A stretch of DNA of 53,577 bases from Sedimenticola sp. (GTDB taxonomy: Bacteria; Pseudomonadota; Gammaproteobacteria; Chromatiales; Chromatiaceae): NCBI GenBank assembly GCA_026989135.1, contig JALSJZ010000121.1, positions 1-53,577 on the forward strand. The letters are read 5' to 3'. The number at the start of each line of letters is the position of its first letter. The first letter of the stretch is position 1. The position numbers were made by a program, and so were the translations under genes. Positions 8,194-16,635 of the stretch are shown here, in pieces. The notes below the pieces were generated by a model. It saw nothing but the letters and a program-made list of their open reading frames with translations, was not told where the DNA came from and searched no databases.

Positions 8194-9093
8194 CTATTTG
8201 TAGTTATCCAATACGCTATCGGCAATACCCGGCTTGCCGTGCCAGTAGCCATCACAGGGGCCGGTTGGCATGTTTTTGTTCAATCGGGCTGCCGCATCTT
8301 CGGGCGACTCTTCTCCCTGCATGGCGTTGTGAAACGCTTCAATAACCTCCAATGTGTGTTCTGACTGGGGGCTGATGCGCAGGATATCAACACCCAGTGA
8401 ACGCAGCTCATCCAGCTCGGCCAGCAGGTTGAAGGTGTGAGCAGATTGGGTCTGGATGCCATTGAGCGACAGAAAGCGGGTCTCATCCTGTGCCGAGAGG
8501 GTCATGCCATCGGGGTATTCGCCGCATTTGTAGTCGCAATCATCCTTTGGCAGGTTGTGCGCACGCGCGGTAAAGCAGCGCGCGGAGTAGGCCAGTGGCA
8601 GACGGCCATAGGCAAAGAGTTCGCTCTCCACCCCTTCCGGGCGCTCTTCCTGCATATCGGCAAAGGTCTCTTCTGATAGTTCAACCGGGAATACCCAGCG
8701 ACACAGCCCCACTTTTGCCAGTTTGGCCAGGGCGCGCTGGTTGTAGACGTTGACGCTGGGGCCGGTCACAAAAGGCTTGCCTTTCATCAGCTGGATGGCG
8801 CCAATGTCGTTGGCTTCTACCAGGAATCTGTCGTTTTCACAGATGCGGCGCATCATCTTCAACTCAGACTCCGCCTCCAGCAGGGTCATGGTCGACATGA
8901 CAACCTCTTTGCCTGCTGCGGCTAGTTGCTCGCCTATCTCCATCCAGTCACTAAAGCGTATTACGGCTCGCTTGGAGCAGATGATCTCGCCCAGGTAGAC
9001 GATATCTACCGGTGATTTTTCCACCTGCTGGTAAAATTCCAGGGTCTTCTCCTTGGTCCAGAAATAGGTGATGGGGCCAAGTGATAGTTTCAT
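8194..9093 (-). CDS. ubiV: O2-independent ubiquinone hydroxylase subunit UbiV
   Basis: A U32 peptidase-like protein of ~299 residues beginning MKLSLGPITYFW, close to E. coli YhbV. The family's cluster cysteines are visible (RCFTARAHNLPKDDCDYKC), followed by an NGIQTQSAHTFNL segment. UbiV forms a complex with UbiU that hydroxylates the ubiquinone ring anaerobically, each subunit carrying a 4Fe-4S cluster. I place the start at 9093 by homology; 9105 is possible. It follows ubiU closely (27 nt gap) in one operon. Confidence 0.93.
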   Translation of the reverse strand: MKLSLGPITYFWTKEKTLEFYQQVEKSPVDIVYLGEIICSKRAVIRFSDWMEIGEQLAAAGKEVVMSTMTLLEAESELKMMRRICENDRFLVEANDIGAIQLMKGKPFVTGPSVNVYNQRALAKLAKVGLCRWVFPVELSEETFADMQEERPEGVESELFAYGRLPLAYSARCFTARAHNLPKDDCDYKCGEYPDGMTLSAQDETRFLSLNGIQTQSAHTFNLLAELDELRSLGVDILRISPQSEHTLEVIEAFHNAMQGEESPEDAAARLNKNMPTGPCDGYWHGKPGIADSVLDNYK

Positions 9094-9120
9094 TTGTCTG
9101 CTCATAGGTGTTCAGGGGGG

Positions 9121-10116
9121 TTATTGCCAGGGGCGGTGGTAGGCACCAAAGGTGGTCTGTGACCCTTCAGAGACCTTGGCCAGTTCGGCCAGCCACTCTG
9201 TTTTGGGTTTGAAGTGTTCGGGGTCTTTGGCACAGGCATCCAGCGCGGCTCGCCAGACGCGGGTCACCTGCTTTACGTAGACCGGGCTGCGCTGGCGTCC
9301 TTCAATCTTTACTGCGGCAATGCCGGCCTTTTGCAGCTCTGGCAGCATCTCCATGGTGTTCAGGCTGGTCGGCTCTTCGATGGCGTGGAAGGTGTTGCCG
9401 CCCACCTCGAATCGCGCCTTGCAGATGGTGGGGTAACCGGCATTCTCGCCTTTTTCTACGGTCTCGATCAGGATGCCGCCCAGGCGGGTCTCCAGCCCCT
9501 TGTCGGTCTCACGCCACTCCACGGCGCTGGCCGGGGAGCAGGCACCAAAGGTGTTGGGGGATTCGCCGGTCGCATAGGATGAGAGCAGACAGCGCCCTTC
9601 GACCATCACACAGAGGCTGCCAAAGCCAAATACTTCGATAGATACCGGGCTGTTCTCCACCACATGTTTTACCTGCGGCAGGGAGAGCACACGCGGCACC
9701 ACGACACGGTTGATGCCAAAGTTCTCGTGAAAGAAGCGGATCGCCTCGTAGTTGGTGGCCGACCCCTGCACGGAGAGGTGCAGGTTCAGATCGGGCCAGC
9801 GGTTGCAGGCATAGTCCAGTACGCCGATGTCGGCTGCAATCAGGGCATCAAACCCCATCTCGGCAGCGCGATCCACCGCATCCTGCCATCTGCCCCAGCC
9901 TTCGGGTTGCGGGAAGGTGTTGAGTGCCAGAAAGGCGCGCGCATCTCTGTCATGCGCATACTGAACCCCTTCTGCCATCTTTTCAGGACTGAAGTTCAGG
10001 CCGGCAAAGTGCCGCGCATTGGTATCATCGCGAAAGCCGAAGTAGACCGCATCAGCGCCATTATCAACGGCCGCTTTCAAGGAGGGCAGGTTGCCCGCAG
10101 GACAGACGAGTTCCAT
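9121..10116 (-). CDS. ubiU: O2-independent ubiquinone hydroxylase subunit UbiU
   Basis: A ~331-residue U32-family protein. It opens MELVCPAGNLPSLKAAV and has DDTNARHFAGLNFSP, matching E. coli YhbU. Cys residues for the 4Fe-4S cluster are seen in GRCLLSSYATG and TFGACSPAS and further downstream. The start at 10116 is set by homology; the longer frame would begin with TTG at 10152. It sits upstream of ubiV and just downstream of the radical SAM gene, all on the minus strand. Confidence 0.94.
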   Translation of the reverse strand: MELVCPAGNLPSLKAAVDNGADAVYFGFRDDTNARHFAGLNFSPEKMAEGVQYAHDRDARAFLALNTFPQPEGWGRWQDAVDRAAEMGFDALIAADIGVLDYACNRWPDLNLHLSVQGSATNYEAIRFFHENFGINRVVVPRVLSLPQVKHVVENSPVSIEVFGFGSLCVMVEGRCLLSSYATGESPNTFGACSPASAVEWRETDKGLETRLGGILIETVEKGENAGYPTICKARFEVGGNTFHAIEEPTSLNTMEMLPELQKAGIAAVKIEGRQRSPVYVKQVTRVWRAALDACAKDPEHFKPKTEWLAELAKVSEGSQTTFGAYHRPWQ

Positions 10117-10154
10117 AGAGTTCACACACGCATTTCTGAAAAAGGGTTGCAAGG

Positions 10155-11105
10155 TTACGGGGTTGTCTCCCCGACGGCAAGTAGAGAACGCGCTAAAGCG
10201 GCTCCCTGATGACTCTGGCGGGATTTTAATTCGTTTTCAATGCCATTCAAAACTGCCCACTTTTTGGCGCACCAGCTGGGTGCCAGCAGGATATCCGCTG
10301 CGCAGGTTCCGGTTGCCCGGTGGTAGATCACCTCGGGTGGGGTGCGCTCGATCAGATCCGCCGCGATGGAGAGATAGTCTTCATATTCAAGGGTTTGGTA
10401 CTCACCGCGCCGCCACTGGTTGGCCAGGCTGGTGCCTTTTACCACATGCAGCGGGTGCAGTTTTAGCCCATCGACCCCCAGATCCAACACCCGATCCAGG
10501 CTCTCCAGCGCATGGCTTCGGTCTTCACCCGGCATCCCTATAATAAGGTGGGTGCAGACCGGCAGGCCACGCTGGCGTGCAGCCAGAACGGTCTGCCGGT
10601 ATTCGGCAAAACCGTGGCCGCGATTGACCCGTTCCAGCGCCTCGTCAAAGGCCGATTGAAGCCCCAACTCCAGCCAGACCTCATAGCCACGCGCCTGATA
10701 GTCAGCCAGAAGATCCAGCACCTGGCTTGGCACACAATCGGGTCGGGTGCCTACCGACAACCCCACCACATCAGACTCTGCCACCGCTTCATCGTAGAGT
10801 TGCGCCAGATACTCAACATCCGCATAGGTGTTGGTGTAGGCCTGAAAGTAGGCGATAAATTTTTTGGCTCCGGTACGGCGCGCCAAAACGCGGCGACCGG
10901 CTTCGATCTGCACCGCCACAGAGGGGGACTCACGGGCGCTCGGATTAAAGGAGGCATTGTTGCAAAAGGTGCAGCCACCCCGCCCCTTGCTGCCATCACG
11001 ATTCGGGCAGGTAAACCCGGCATTGATCGCCAGCTTATGCACCCGCTGGCCATATCGTCGCAGCAGATCCTGACCGAAGGTGTTGACGTAATCCGACAGT
11101 GCCAT
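10155..11105 (-). CDS. TIGR01212 / YhcC-family radical SAM protein
   Basis: A 316-residue radical SAM protein. The cluster cysteines occur in CPNRDGSKGRGGCTFCNN, a spacing special to the YhcC family, followed by TRPDCVPSQVLDLLADY and LHPLHVVKGTSLA. The reaction is not known to me. It is the first gene of the run leading to ubiU and ubiV, only ~38 nt upstream of ubiU, so co-transcription is likely. An FNR-like site lies 42-55 bp upstream of its start. Confidence 0.88.
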   Translation of the reverse strand: MALSDYVNTFGQDLLRRYGQRVHKLAINAGFTCPNRDGSKGRGGCTFCNNASFNPSARESPSVAVQIEAGRRVLARRTGAKKFIAYFQAYTNTYADVEYLAQLYDEAVAESDVVGLSVGTRPDCVPSQVLDLLADYQARGYEVWLELGLQSAFDEALERVNRGHGFAEYRQTVLAARQRGLPVCTHLIIGMPGEDRSHALESLDRVLDLGVDGLKLHPLHVVKGTSLANQWRRGEYQTLEYEDYLSIAADLIERTPPEVIYHRATGTCAADILLAPSWCAKKWAVLNGIENELKSRQSHQGAALARSLLAVGETTP

Positions 11106-11622
11106 TCATTCACTCGTGGGGGTTGCAGGGTACAGAAGGGTTAAAATTGACATTTATCATAAAATAGACCAACTTGAATCGCCATACCCCGGCAATCATA
11201 GCGGCTAATAATATCTGATTATACTGCGCATTTCCTTAGCAAAACACTCTGACATTTCCATCCCTCCCACAAACCCCCCCATAGCATTTTTGCTCTGGAC
11301 ATTATTCCCCAGGTAGCCGATTATTCGCATATTATAATAACCCTTTGCTTCATAAGTTATGTTTGCAGCCATACCACACAAGCATGCCAGAGCCGATGCA
11401 TAGAGCAGGCCAGCCCTCTCAGCCCTTTTTAGGGGTTGCAGTGGTCGCTGTTGATGCCTATGATTGCGCCGCAAAATAGTCCGCAAGTTGTATGCGGCAG
11501 CGGATTAACCCACCGCAGAGCTATACCGCCATCTATTTAATTCCGTTGTTTACGCCCGGAAACCTCACAACTTTCCGAGCTGAAGATTCTTTAAAATATT
11601 ATTATTATTTAAGGGGAAAATT
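11106..11622. other. Intergenic stretch, no convincing gene
   Basis: About 520 bp between divergent genes. It holds the FNR-like motif near 11147 and an AT-rich stretch before the plus-strand gene at 11623. A 93-codon minus-strand frame (11205-11486) has no clear ribosome site or recognisable domain and is not called. Confidence 0.6.
11147..11160. promoter_or_regulatory. FNR-like site upstream of the radical SAM-ubiU-ubiV run
   Basis: TTGACATTTATCAT matches 8 of 10 defined bases of the FNR consensus TTGAT-N4-ATCAA. It is centred ~48 bp before the YhcC-type start codon. In E. coli the anaerobic ubiquinone genes respond to Fnr, which makes the position sensible. The match is imperfect and no strong -10 was identified. 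Confidence 0.35.
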
Positions 11623-12534
11623 GTGAGTGAACATATTTTGCGCCAGACCCAGGCTTCAGAGAGTACAGAAGTTGAACCAAAACCAAGGAAGCCCCTGTTA
11701 GCCCTGGCGCTCTCTTTATGCCCGGGACTGGGGCACCACTATGCCGGTTATCTGGGGCGCGGCATCTTTTTTTACATCATGCTGGTTGTCATCTCTTGGG
11801 CTGCCGCTGCGGCCTTTATGTTTGTTGACAGCCGCATCAGTGTCATCTTTCTGGCAACACCTTTCGTCGGTATTGCACTTATTGCGCTCGATGCCTACCG
11901 CTTAGCCAAGAAACAACCTGCTGACTATAAACGCCAATGGTTTAATCGAGGCTGGATCTACACAGCTGTATTCCTGACCCTTGTCGTTACTATCAACCCC
12001 CTAATGGATAAGATCGCAGGCAGCCATATTGTCAGAGCCTACTTCATCACCTCCCCCGGTATGGATCCCACCATTCTTTCGCATGACATTATCCTGGTTA
12101 ACAAGATGGTTACCCCTAAAAAACAGGATATTGCCCTGATTGAGTTTGCCGACGATGACCAGCGCCAGCTTACCAACCTGAAGGGTGGTGGTCAGCTTGT
12201 GGGGCGTATTATTGGCGTTCCGGGTGATACTGTAGAGGTCAACGCCAGTGGTGTTTACGTCAATGGCAAACAGTTGGATGAGCCATACGCAAACTTTGTA
12301 GAGCCTACAAGAACCGGGGCGCTCTATGATGAGACCAGCTATTTTGAACCGACACAGGTGCCCACAGACAGCTACTTTGTCCTTGCTGACAACCGCACCT
12401 ATGGCTTTGACAGCCGGATTCTGGGCTTTATTCCAAAAGAGAAAATTGGTGGCAAAGTGACCAAGGTTTTCTGGTCATGGAACCTTGATGAGGGGCACTT
12501 CAAATGGGAAAGAACTGCGCTGGGCCTTAAATAA
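11623..12534 (+). CDS. Signal peptidase I-like membrane protein lacking the catalytic dyad
   Basis: A 303-residue protein with a GTG start (AAGGGG six bases upstream). Three or four membrane segments lie at ~25-128, beginning with the LALSLCPGLGHHYAGYLGRG motif seen in some signal peptidase fusions. An S26 (LepB-type) fold follows: box B SPGMDPT (144-150), box D GRIIGVPGDTV (194-204) and box E DSRILGFIP (263-271). The nucleophilic Ser normally before the Met is Gly146, and the general-base Lys normally before the Arg is Gly194. It is therefore probably not a peptidase, although the fold motifs are kept. It lies upstream of, and parallel to, the cytochrome operon. Confidence 0.85.
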   Translation: MSEHILRQTQASESTEVEPKPRKPLLALALSLCPGLGHHYAGYLGRGIFFYIMLVVISWAAAAAFMFVDSRISVIFLATPFVGIALIALDAYRLAKKQPADYKRQWFNRGWIYTAVFLTLVVTINPLMDKIAGSHIVRAYFITSPGMDPTILSHDIILVNKMVTPKKQDIALIEFADDDQRQLTNLKGGGQLVGRIIGVPGDTVEVNASGVYVNGKQLDEPYANFVEPTRTGALYDETSYFEPTQVPTDSYFVLADNRTYGFDSRILGFIPKEKIGGKVTKVFWSWNLDEGHFKWERTALGLK

Positions 12535-12847
12535 ACGGCGTTACCTCTTAAGCAATATCACTATCACTTAGGTGGTAATTTTCCGTACCCCTTAGACTGG
12601 GCTTTATGCTATTATCGTCGCCCATTAATTTGGGCGGCAACAATCCTGCTTGTTTTATTGGGCGGATTGCATAAATGAAAAAATAAAACCGGGTCAGTGA
12701 CGCATTAAATCGCCACTAAAACAGATGGTATTTAAGACCAGCCCCCCTGTGGGGCTAATCTTGAATCCAGGCAGCAGTTTAAGAAACCCCGCATTTTTTC
12801 AACCCTGACAAACAACCAAATCCAACAGGCCTGTAAAGGTGAGAATA
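12535..12847 (+). promoter_or_regulatory. Hairpin-rich leader region before the cytochrome operon
   Basis: About 310 bp without a gene. A small hairpin CGCCCA-ttaattt-TGGGCG lies near 12619-12637 and AGCCCC-ccctgt-GGGGCT near 12741-12758. It must hold the promoter for the octaheme, cytochrome b and triheme genes. It may form a structured leader, but I cannot assign it to a known riboswitch class. Confidence 0.35.
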
Positions 12848-13996
12848 ATGGGTGTATTACCAAACAAGATGCTTCACAGCACCGCTAAACGGCATACCGA
12901 AGCCTTTGCGGCACTGTTAGCCATGTTTTTAGTCATCTTCATGCTGGGCGGCCTGACATGGACAGCACCTGCCCAGGCAGAAGATGAGCTGAACTGCGTG
13001 CTGTGTCACAAGTTCCGCGGCTTGAGCAGGATTGATGAGGAGGGTCGTTTCAGACTCTTCTACATCAACGAAAACCTGTTTATGAAGGGGCCGCACAAAC
13101 GCGTCATGTGCCTGGACTGCCATCGGGATATCAAAAAGATCCCGCACGATCCTGCCGAGAAGGTGAACTGCACCGTTGAATGTCACCTGACCGAGCCTTC
13201 GAGCAAACAGAATTTTACCCATGCACCGGTAAAAGAGATCCTGGATGCCAGCGTGCACAGCAAGTACGACAAAGAGGGTAACCTCAAGGATTACCCGGAG
13301 GATTACCCCGGCTGTAAGGATTGCCATGAGCAGCCACTTTATCGCCCCCTCTCCTTCTTCAAGGGTGAATCTGCCGGCATATCCCGGCGTGGCCTGAGCC
13401 GCTGTAAGAGCTGCCACCAGACGGGCGATTTCGCAGAGGATTTTTACAGTCATGTTACCTCTCGTCTACAAAAGACCCGCGAATCACGCGAAATCGTCGA
13501 GACCTGTGCCAAATGCCATGCCGACCCGGCATTTCAGAAACGGCACGGACTGGACAACGTGGTTGCCTCATATAAAGAGACCTTCCACGGCAAGGCTGTA
13601 ACCTTCGGTTCCGATGAAACCGCCGACTGCATGGACTGTCATGTCGTCTATGGTGAGAGCGTCCACTCCATCGAAAGCCACACTGAACCCACCGCATCAA
13701 CACATAAAAACAATGTCGCAGCCACCTGTCGAAATGAGGAGTGTCACGTCAAGGCAGGGGAGGCAATTGCTTCATACCAGGTGCACACTGACTATAGCAA
13801 CGCAGAGAAATACCCTATGCAGTACTACATGCTCAAGTTCTTCCAAGGGCTGATGGCTGCGGTACTCTACTTTTTCATCATTGTTATTTTTCTTGAGCTG
13901 CTGAGACGCCTGTTTCCTAACTTCTGCTTCATCAAGGAAAAACCAACTGATGCTAAATCAGTGCTGCAAAACTCCAGCTCTGAGAAAGGTGCGTAA
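12848..13996 (+). CDS. Octaheme c-type cytochrome with C-terminal membrane anchor
   Basis: A ~382-residue protein with an N-terminal signal segment (to ~AQAED), eight heme-binding motifs and a C-terminal membrane helix (~325-350). The motifs in order are CVLCH, CLDCH, CTVECH, CKDCH, CKSCH, CAKCH, CMDCH and CRNEECH; the third is CX3CH and the eighth CX4CH. The ATG at 12848 has AGGTGA upstream; a GTG at 12839 is an alternative. Two bases separate it from the cytochrome b gene. Together these look like a membrane quinol-cytochrome c oxidoreductase module (inference). The exact family is not recognised. Confidence 0.88.
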   Translation: MGVLPNKMLHSTAKRHTEAFAALLAMFLVIFMLGGLTWTAPAQAEDELNCVLCHKFRGLSRIDEEGRFRLFYINENLFMKGPHKRVMCLDCHRDIKKIPHDPAEKVNCTVECHLTEPSSKQNFTHAPVKEILDASVHSKYDKEGNLKDYPEDYPGCKDCHEQPLYRPLSFFKGESAGISRRGLSRCKSCHQTGDFAEDFYSHVTSRLQKTRESREIVETCAKCHADPAFQKRHGLDNVVASYKETFHGKAVTFGSDETADCMDCHVVYGESVHSIESHTEPTASTHKNNVAATCRNEECHVKAGEAIASYQVHTDYSNAEKYPMQYYMLKFFQGLMAAVLYFFIIVIFLELLRRLFPNFCFIKEKPTDAKSVLQNSSSEKGA

Positions 13997-13998
13997 TC

Positions 13999-14799
13999 AT
14001 GTCAGATAGATACCCAAAAATTAATTATCGCAACGGTAAGCGCTTCTTCTTCAGGTTTTCCCTGATGCAGCGTGTGCAGCACATCATTCTGTTTTCATGT
14101 GTCATCACCCTCGGTCTTACCGGGTTCCCACAACGCTATTACAATGAAGCATGGGCAGAGCCACTCTTTACCTTTATGGGCGGGATTGAGATGGCACCCC
14201 AGATCCACCGCGCTGCAGGCGTGGTACTGATCTGCCTCTTCTTCTTCCATACCGGCTACTGGATGTACCTGTTTTACAGGAACAAGCTCAAGCCACTGAT
14301 CAAAGAGAGAAATCTTGGTCCCGGCACCTTTTTCAAGGCATTTATGTCCATGGAGATGATGCCCAATGCAAAGGATGGGCGGGATATTGTGCAGATGTTC
14401 AAGTACCTGCTCTATCTCTCACCCAAGCCACCACAGTATGATCGCATCTGCTGGAAAGAGAAGTTCGACTACTTTGCACCCTACTGGGGCATCCCCATCC
14501 TCGGCCCAGCCGGTCTGGCGCTCTGGTTCCGTGATGAATTTACCCAGATCTTTCCCGGATGGCTGCTCAATGCCTTCTATATCATGCATACGGATGAGGC
14601 ACTGCTGGCAGGGCTGTTTCTGTTCTTTGTCCACTGGTACAACGTGCACTATGCGCCTGAAAAGTTCCCTTTAGGCACCGTGTTTCTCACCGGATACCTC
14701 TCTGAAGCAGACATGATCCACGAGCATTATGCAGAGTATGTGGAAACCATGACCGAACAGGGACTCGCACACGAAATCAAGCCCCAGGGCCATCACTGA
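13999..14799 (+). CDS. Integral membrane cytochrome b (di-heme type)
   Basis: A 266-residue protein with about four membrane segments and paired His residues typical of two b hemes: MQRVQHIILF, APQIHRAAG, CLFFFHTGYW, IMHTDEALL and FVHWYNVHY. It resembles the cytochrome b subunits of formate dehydrogenase or thiosulfate reductase type and the b subunits of Cbc-like complexes. It probably oxidises quinol (or reduces quinone) and exchanges electrons with the multiheme proteins on either side of it in the operon. Confidence 0.9.
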   Translation: MSDRYPKINYRNGKRFFFRFSLMQRVQHIILFSCVITLGLTGFPQRYYNEAWAEPLFTFMGGIEMAPQIHRAAGVVLICLFFFHTGYWMYLFYRNKLKPLIKERNLGPGTFFKAFMSMEMMPNAKDGRDIVQMFKYLLYLSPKPPQYDRICWKEKFDYFAPYWGIPILGPAGLALWFRDEFTQIFPGWLLNAFYIMHTDEALLAGLFLFFVHWYNVHYAPEKFPLGTVFLTGYLSEADMIHEHYAEYVETMTEQGLAHEIKPQGHH

Positions 14800-14817
14800 T
14801 AAGGCCGGGAGAGACGA

Positions 14818-15771
14818 ATGCTACACCTCATTAAAACAATTATTAATAAGGTCTATATCATATTCCTTATGTGCTTCACGGTCTGGTACGGGTTTTTTCT
14901 TTATCCCGTTATATGGGGGCATGGTGGAGCCGATCATGATGTAGATCCGACCGCAGCTACCGAGGCAAATGTAGATGCGGAGATCGCAGCACTGTTGAAT
15001 GAAGCGGATATGCAGGAGGAGCAGTTTGCCTCGGCATTGAGGGAACAGGGCCGCATAGCAACCACCAACCTCGGTTATATGGTGGTGGAGGAGGAGTATG
15101 TGCAGGGTCACTTCCATCATGTTGGAATGACGGTTGAACCCGATGACAGCAGTCTTTGCATTCGCTGCCACGGTGCCATCCCTCATGACAAGGCCAAGGC
15201 TATTCGCGCATTCCTCAATATGCATGCTTTCTACGTGGCTTGTGAAACCTGCCATATCCAGCCCAAAACGGAGGGAGAGAGCTGGGCCTTCCGCTGGTAT
15301 GACAAAAAGTCAGGTGAGCTCATCAGTAACCCACCGGGGCTGACCTCGCTTGATAAGTCCATGTATGGCAACTACGGTGCAAAGATTGCGCCGGGTCGTA
15401 TCAGCAGCAGCGGTCAATTCATGTTTCTGAATGACGAGAAAGAGCGGGCTTTTGTTGAGAAGTACCTGCAAGAGAAGGATCGCCTGGGCTCTACCCAGCA
15501 GTCAAAGATGAAGAAGGTGATTCATAGACGAATTGATGAAGACCCTCTGATGTGCGACGGCTGCCATAACGATACAAGCCCTTATCTGCCCTATGACCTG
15601 CTGGGTTATCCCAAACGTCGCAAACAGGATCTGGTGGGGACTGAGGTTGCAGGCATGGTTGCCAAATATCAGGAGTTCTATATGCCTAAATTCCTTCTTC
15701 CAGGCGATAACTGGAAGCCTGAAGCCCCTAAGCCAGCTGCAGAAAAGGCTGAAGAGGATGGCGCATATTAG
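14818..15771 (+). CDS. Membrane-anchored triheme c-type cytochrome
   Basis: A 317-residue protein with an uncleaved-looking N-terminal membrane segment (YIIFLMCFTVWYGFFLYPV) and three heme motifs: CIRCH, CETCH and CDGCH. Extra His residues (GHFHHVGM) may be axial ligands. It is the third gene of the operon with the octaheme protein and cytochrome b, and a strong terminator follows. It probably carries electrons away from the cytochrome b complex on the periplasmic side. No named family recognised. Confidence 0.85.
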   Translation: MLHLIKTIINKVYIIFLMCFTVWYGFFLYPVIWGHGGADHDVDPTAATEANVDAEIAALLNEADMQEEQFASALREQGRIATTNLGYMVVEEEYVQGHFHHVGMTVEPDDSSLCIRCHGAIPHDKAKAIRAFLNMHAFYVACETCHIQPKTEGESWAFRWYDKKSGELISNPPGLTSLDKSMYGNYGAKIAPGRISSSGQFMFLNDEKERAFVEKYLQEKDRLGSTQQSKMKKVIHRRIDEDPLMCDGCHNDTSPYLPYDLLGYPKRRKQDLVGTEVAGMVAKYQEFYMPKFLLPGDNWKPEAPKPAAEKAEEDGAY

Positions 15772-15801
15772 GCAGGCCACCCCTTCCTTAGAGCAGACCT
15801 G

Positions 15802-15843
15802 AAAAAAGGGGCATCATTGTTAGGATGATGCCCCTTTTTTTCT
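15802..15843. terminator. Bidirectional rho-independent terminator
   Basis: The arms AGGGGCATCAT and ATGATGCCCCT enclose a 7-nt loop and are flanked by an A-run on the left and a T-run on the right. It ends the plus-strand operon (stop at 15771) and can also serve the minus-strand triheme gene ending at 15871. Confidence 0.92.
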
Positions 15844-15870
15844 CTTTAACCCGCTAACGATTGTTTGTAA

Positions 15871-16503
15871 TCAATGCCCAGTACCCAGGATATCTCTCTT
15901 GGTAAGGACATGGCAGCGCCTGCAATTTGCATATCCACTCGCTGGAAAAGCCACCTTACCATGGCACTTTCCACACCACTTTCCTTCAAATATCTCCTGC
16001 ATATTGAAGATGTTTGCACCGATCTGTTTTTTAAAGGGTTTGGGATGGCAGCTATCACAGCTGAGCCAATAGGAGTGAATCCCATGGGGAAAGGCCACAT
16101 CGGCCATCATATAGACCTTGGCCTGAAAGAAGATAATATTATCAAGGAAGCCTTCATACGGGGCTTCCTCCTCCCCATCATTTAGCGTTCCCCTTGGGCG
16201 GATGGTGCCGTCGGTTACCGCCTTGTTCCAGTTGATCATTCCAAGCTGATCTTTTGGCAGCAGCTCAAAAGCCGGGATTGGATGTTCATCTGAGCCGCCA
16301 ATTTTTTCAAAGGTGCCATAGAACTCCATATCCTGAAGCAGCTCCTTTAGCATCTCCTCTTGCGAAATATTACAGGATGAATCCAGAATCGCCTTGCATT
16401 TACGCAGGGAATCCTCTTCTGCCAAGACAGCGGGGGCTGGGGCGCAGATCAGCAACAACCACGCCAGCACCTTAACCTTAGGTGGAGAACAGACATATTT
16501 CAT
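15871..16503 (-). CDS. c7-type triheme cytochrome
   Basis: A 210-residue exported protein (signal peptide ending near PAVLAEE) with heme motifs CDSCH, CGKCH and CRRCH in a c7-type arrangement (FPHGIHSYW ... KWCGKCHGKVAFP). A ~60-residue pre-domain carries LPKDQLGMINW and TIRPRGTLNDG. The same pre-domain and triheme order occur in the lipoprotein at 16636-17514 and the C-terminal half of the protein at 18151-19335. It is probably a periplasmic electron shuttle. It is third in a minus-strand run of three triheme genes. Confidence 0.9.
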   Translation of the reverse strand: MKYVCSPPKVKVLAWLLLICAPAPAVLAEEDSLRKCKAILDSSCNISQEEMLKELLQDMEFYGTFEKIGGSDEHPIPAFELLPKDQLGMINWNKAVTDGTIRPRGTLNDGEEEAPYEGFLDNIIFFQAKVYMMADVAFPHGIHSYWLSCDSCHPKPFKKQIGANIFNMQEIFEGKWCGKCHGKVAFPASGYANCRRCHVLTKRDILGTGH

Positions 16504-16566
16504 ACAACCTGGTACTCCGGCAAGTTTATCTTTTTATAGCTATTCAGCGCCTCTGAATAATCACCT

Positions 16567-16622
16567 GCAACGGTTCAGATTGCCCCTGAAATCTGTCAGT
16601 TCAAGGATGGGCTGAACAGTTA
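16567..16622. repeat. Palindromic dispersed element, copy B
   Basis: Bases 16567-16606 match the reverse complement of 7918-7957 at 37 of 40 positions. GGCTGAACAGTTAC (16609-16622) pairs imperfectly with its left end. It lies in the 132-bp gap between two triheme cytochrome genes. Confidence 0.7.
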
Positions 16623-16635
16623 CCCTGTTCTTTTA

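Noticed and set aside
11390-11450. CTGAGAGGG stretch resembling part of a thiamine (TPP) riboswitch
   Set aside because: The other conserved TPP elements (ACCC and GAACCTGA with spacing) are absent.
11205-11486. 93-codon minus-strand ORF
   Set aside because: No recognisable domain, no clear ribosome site, and it lies in a region with regulatory-looking sequence.
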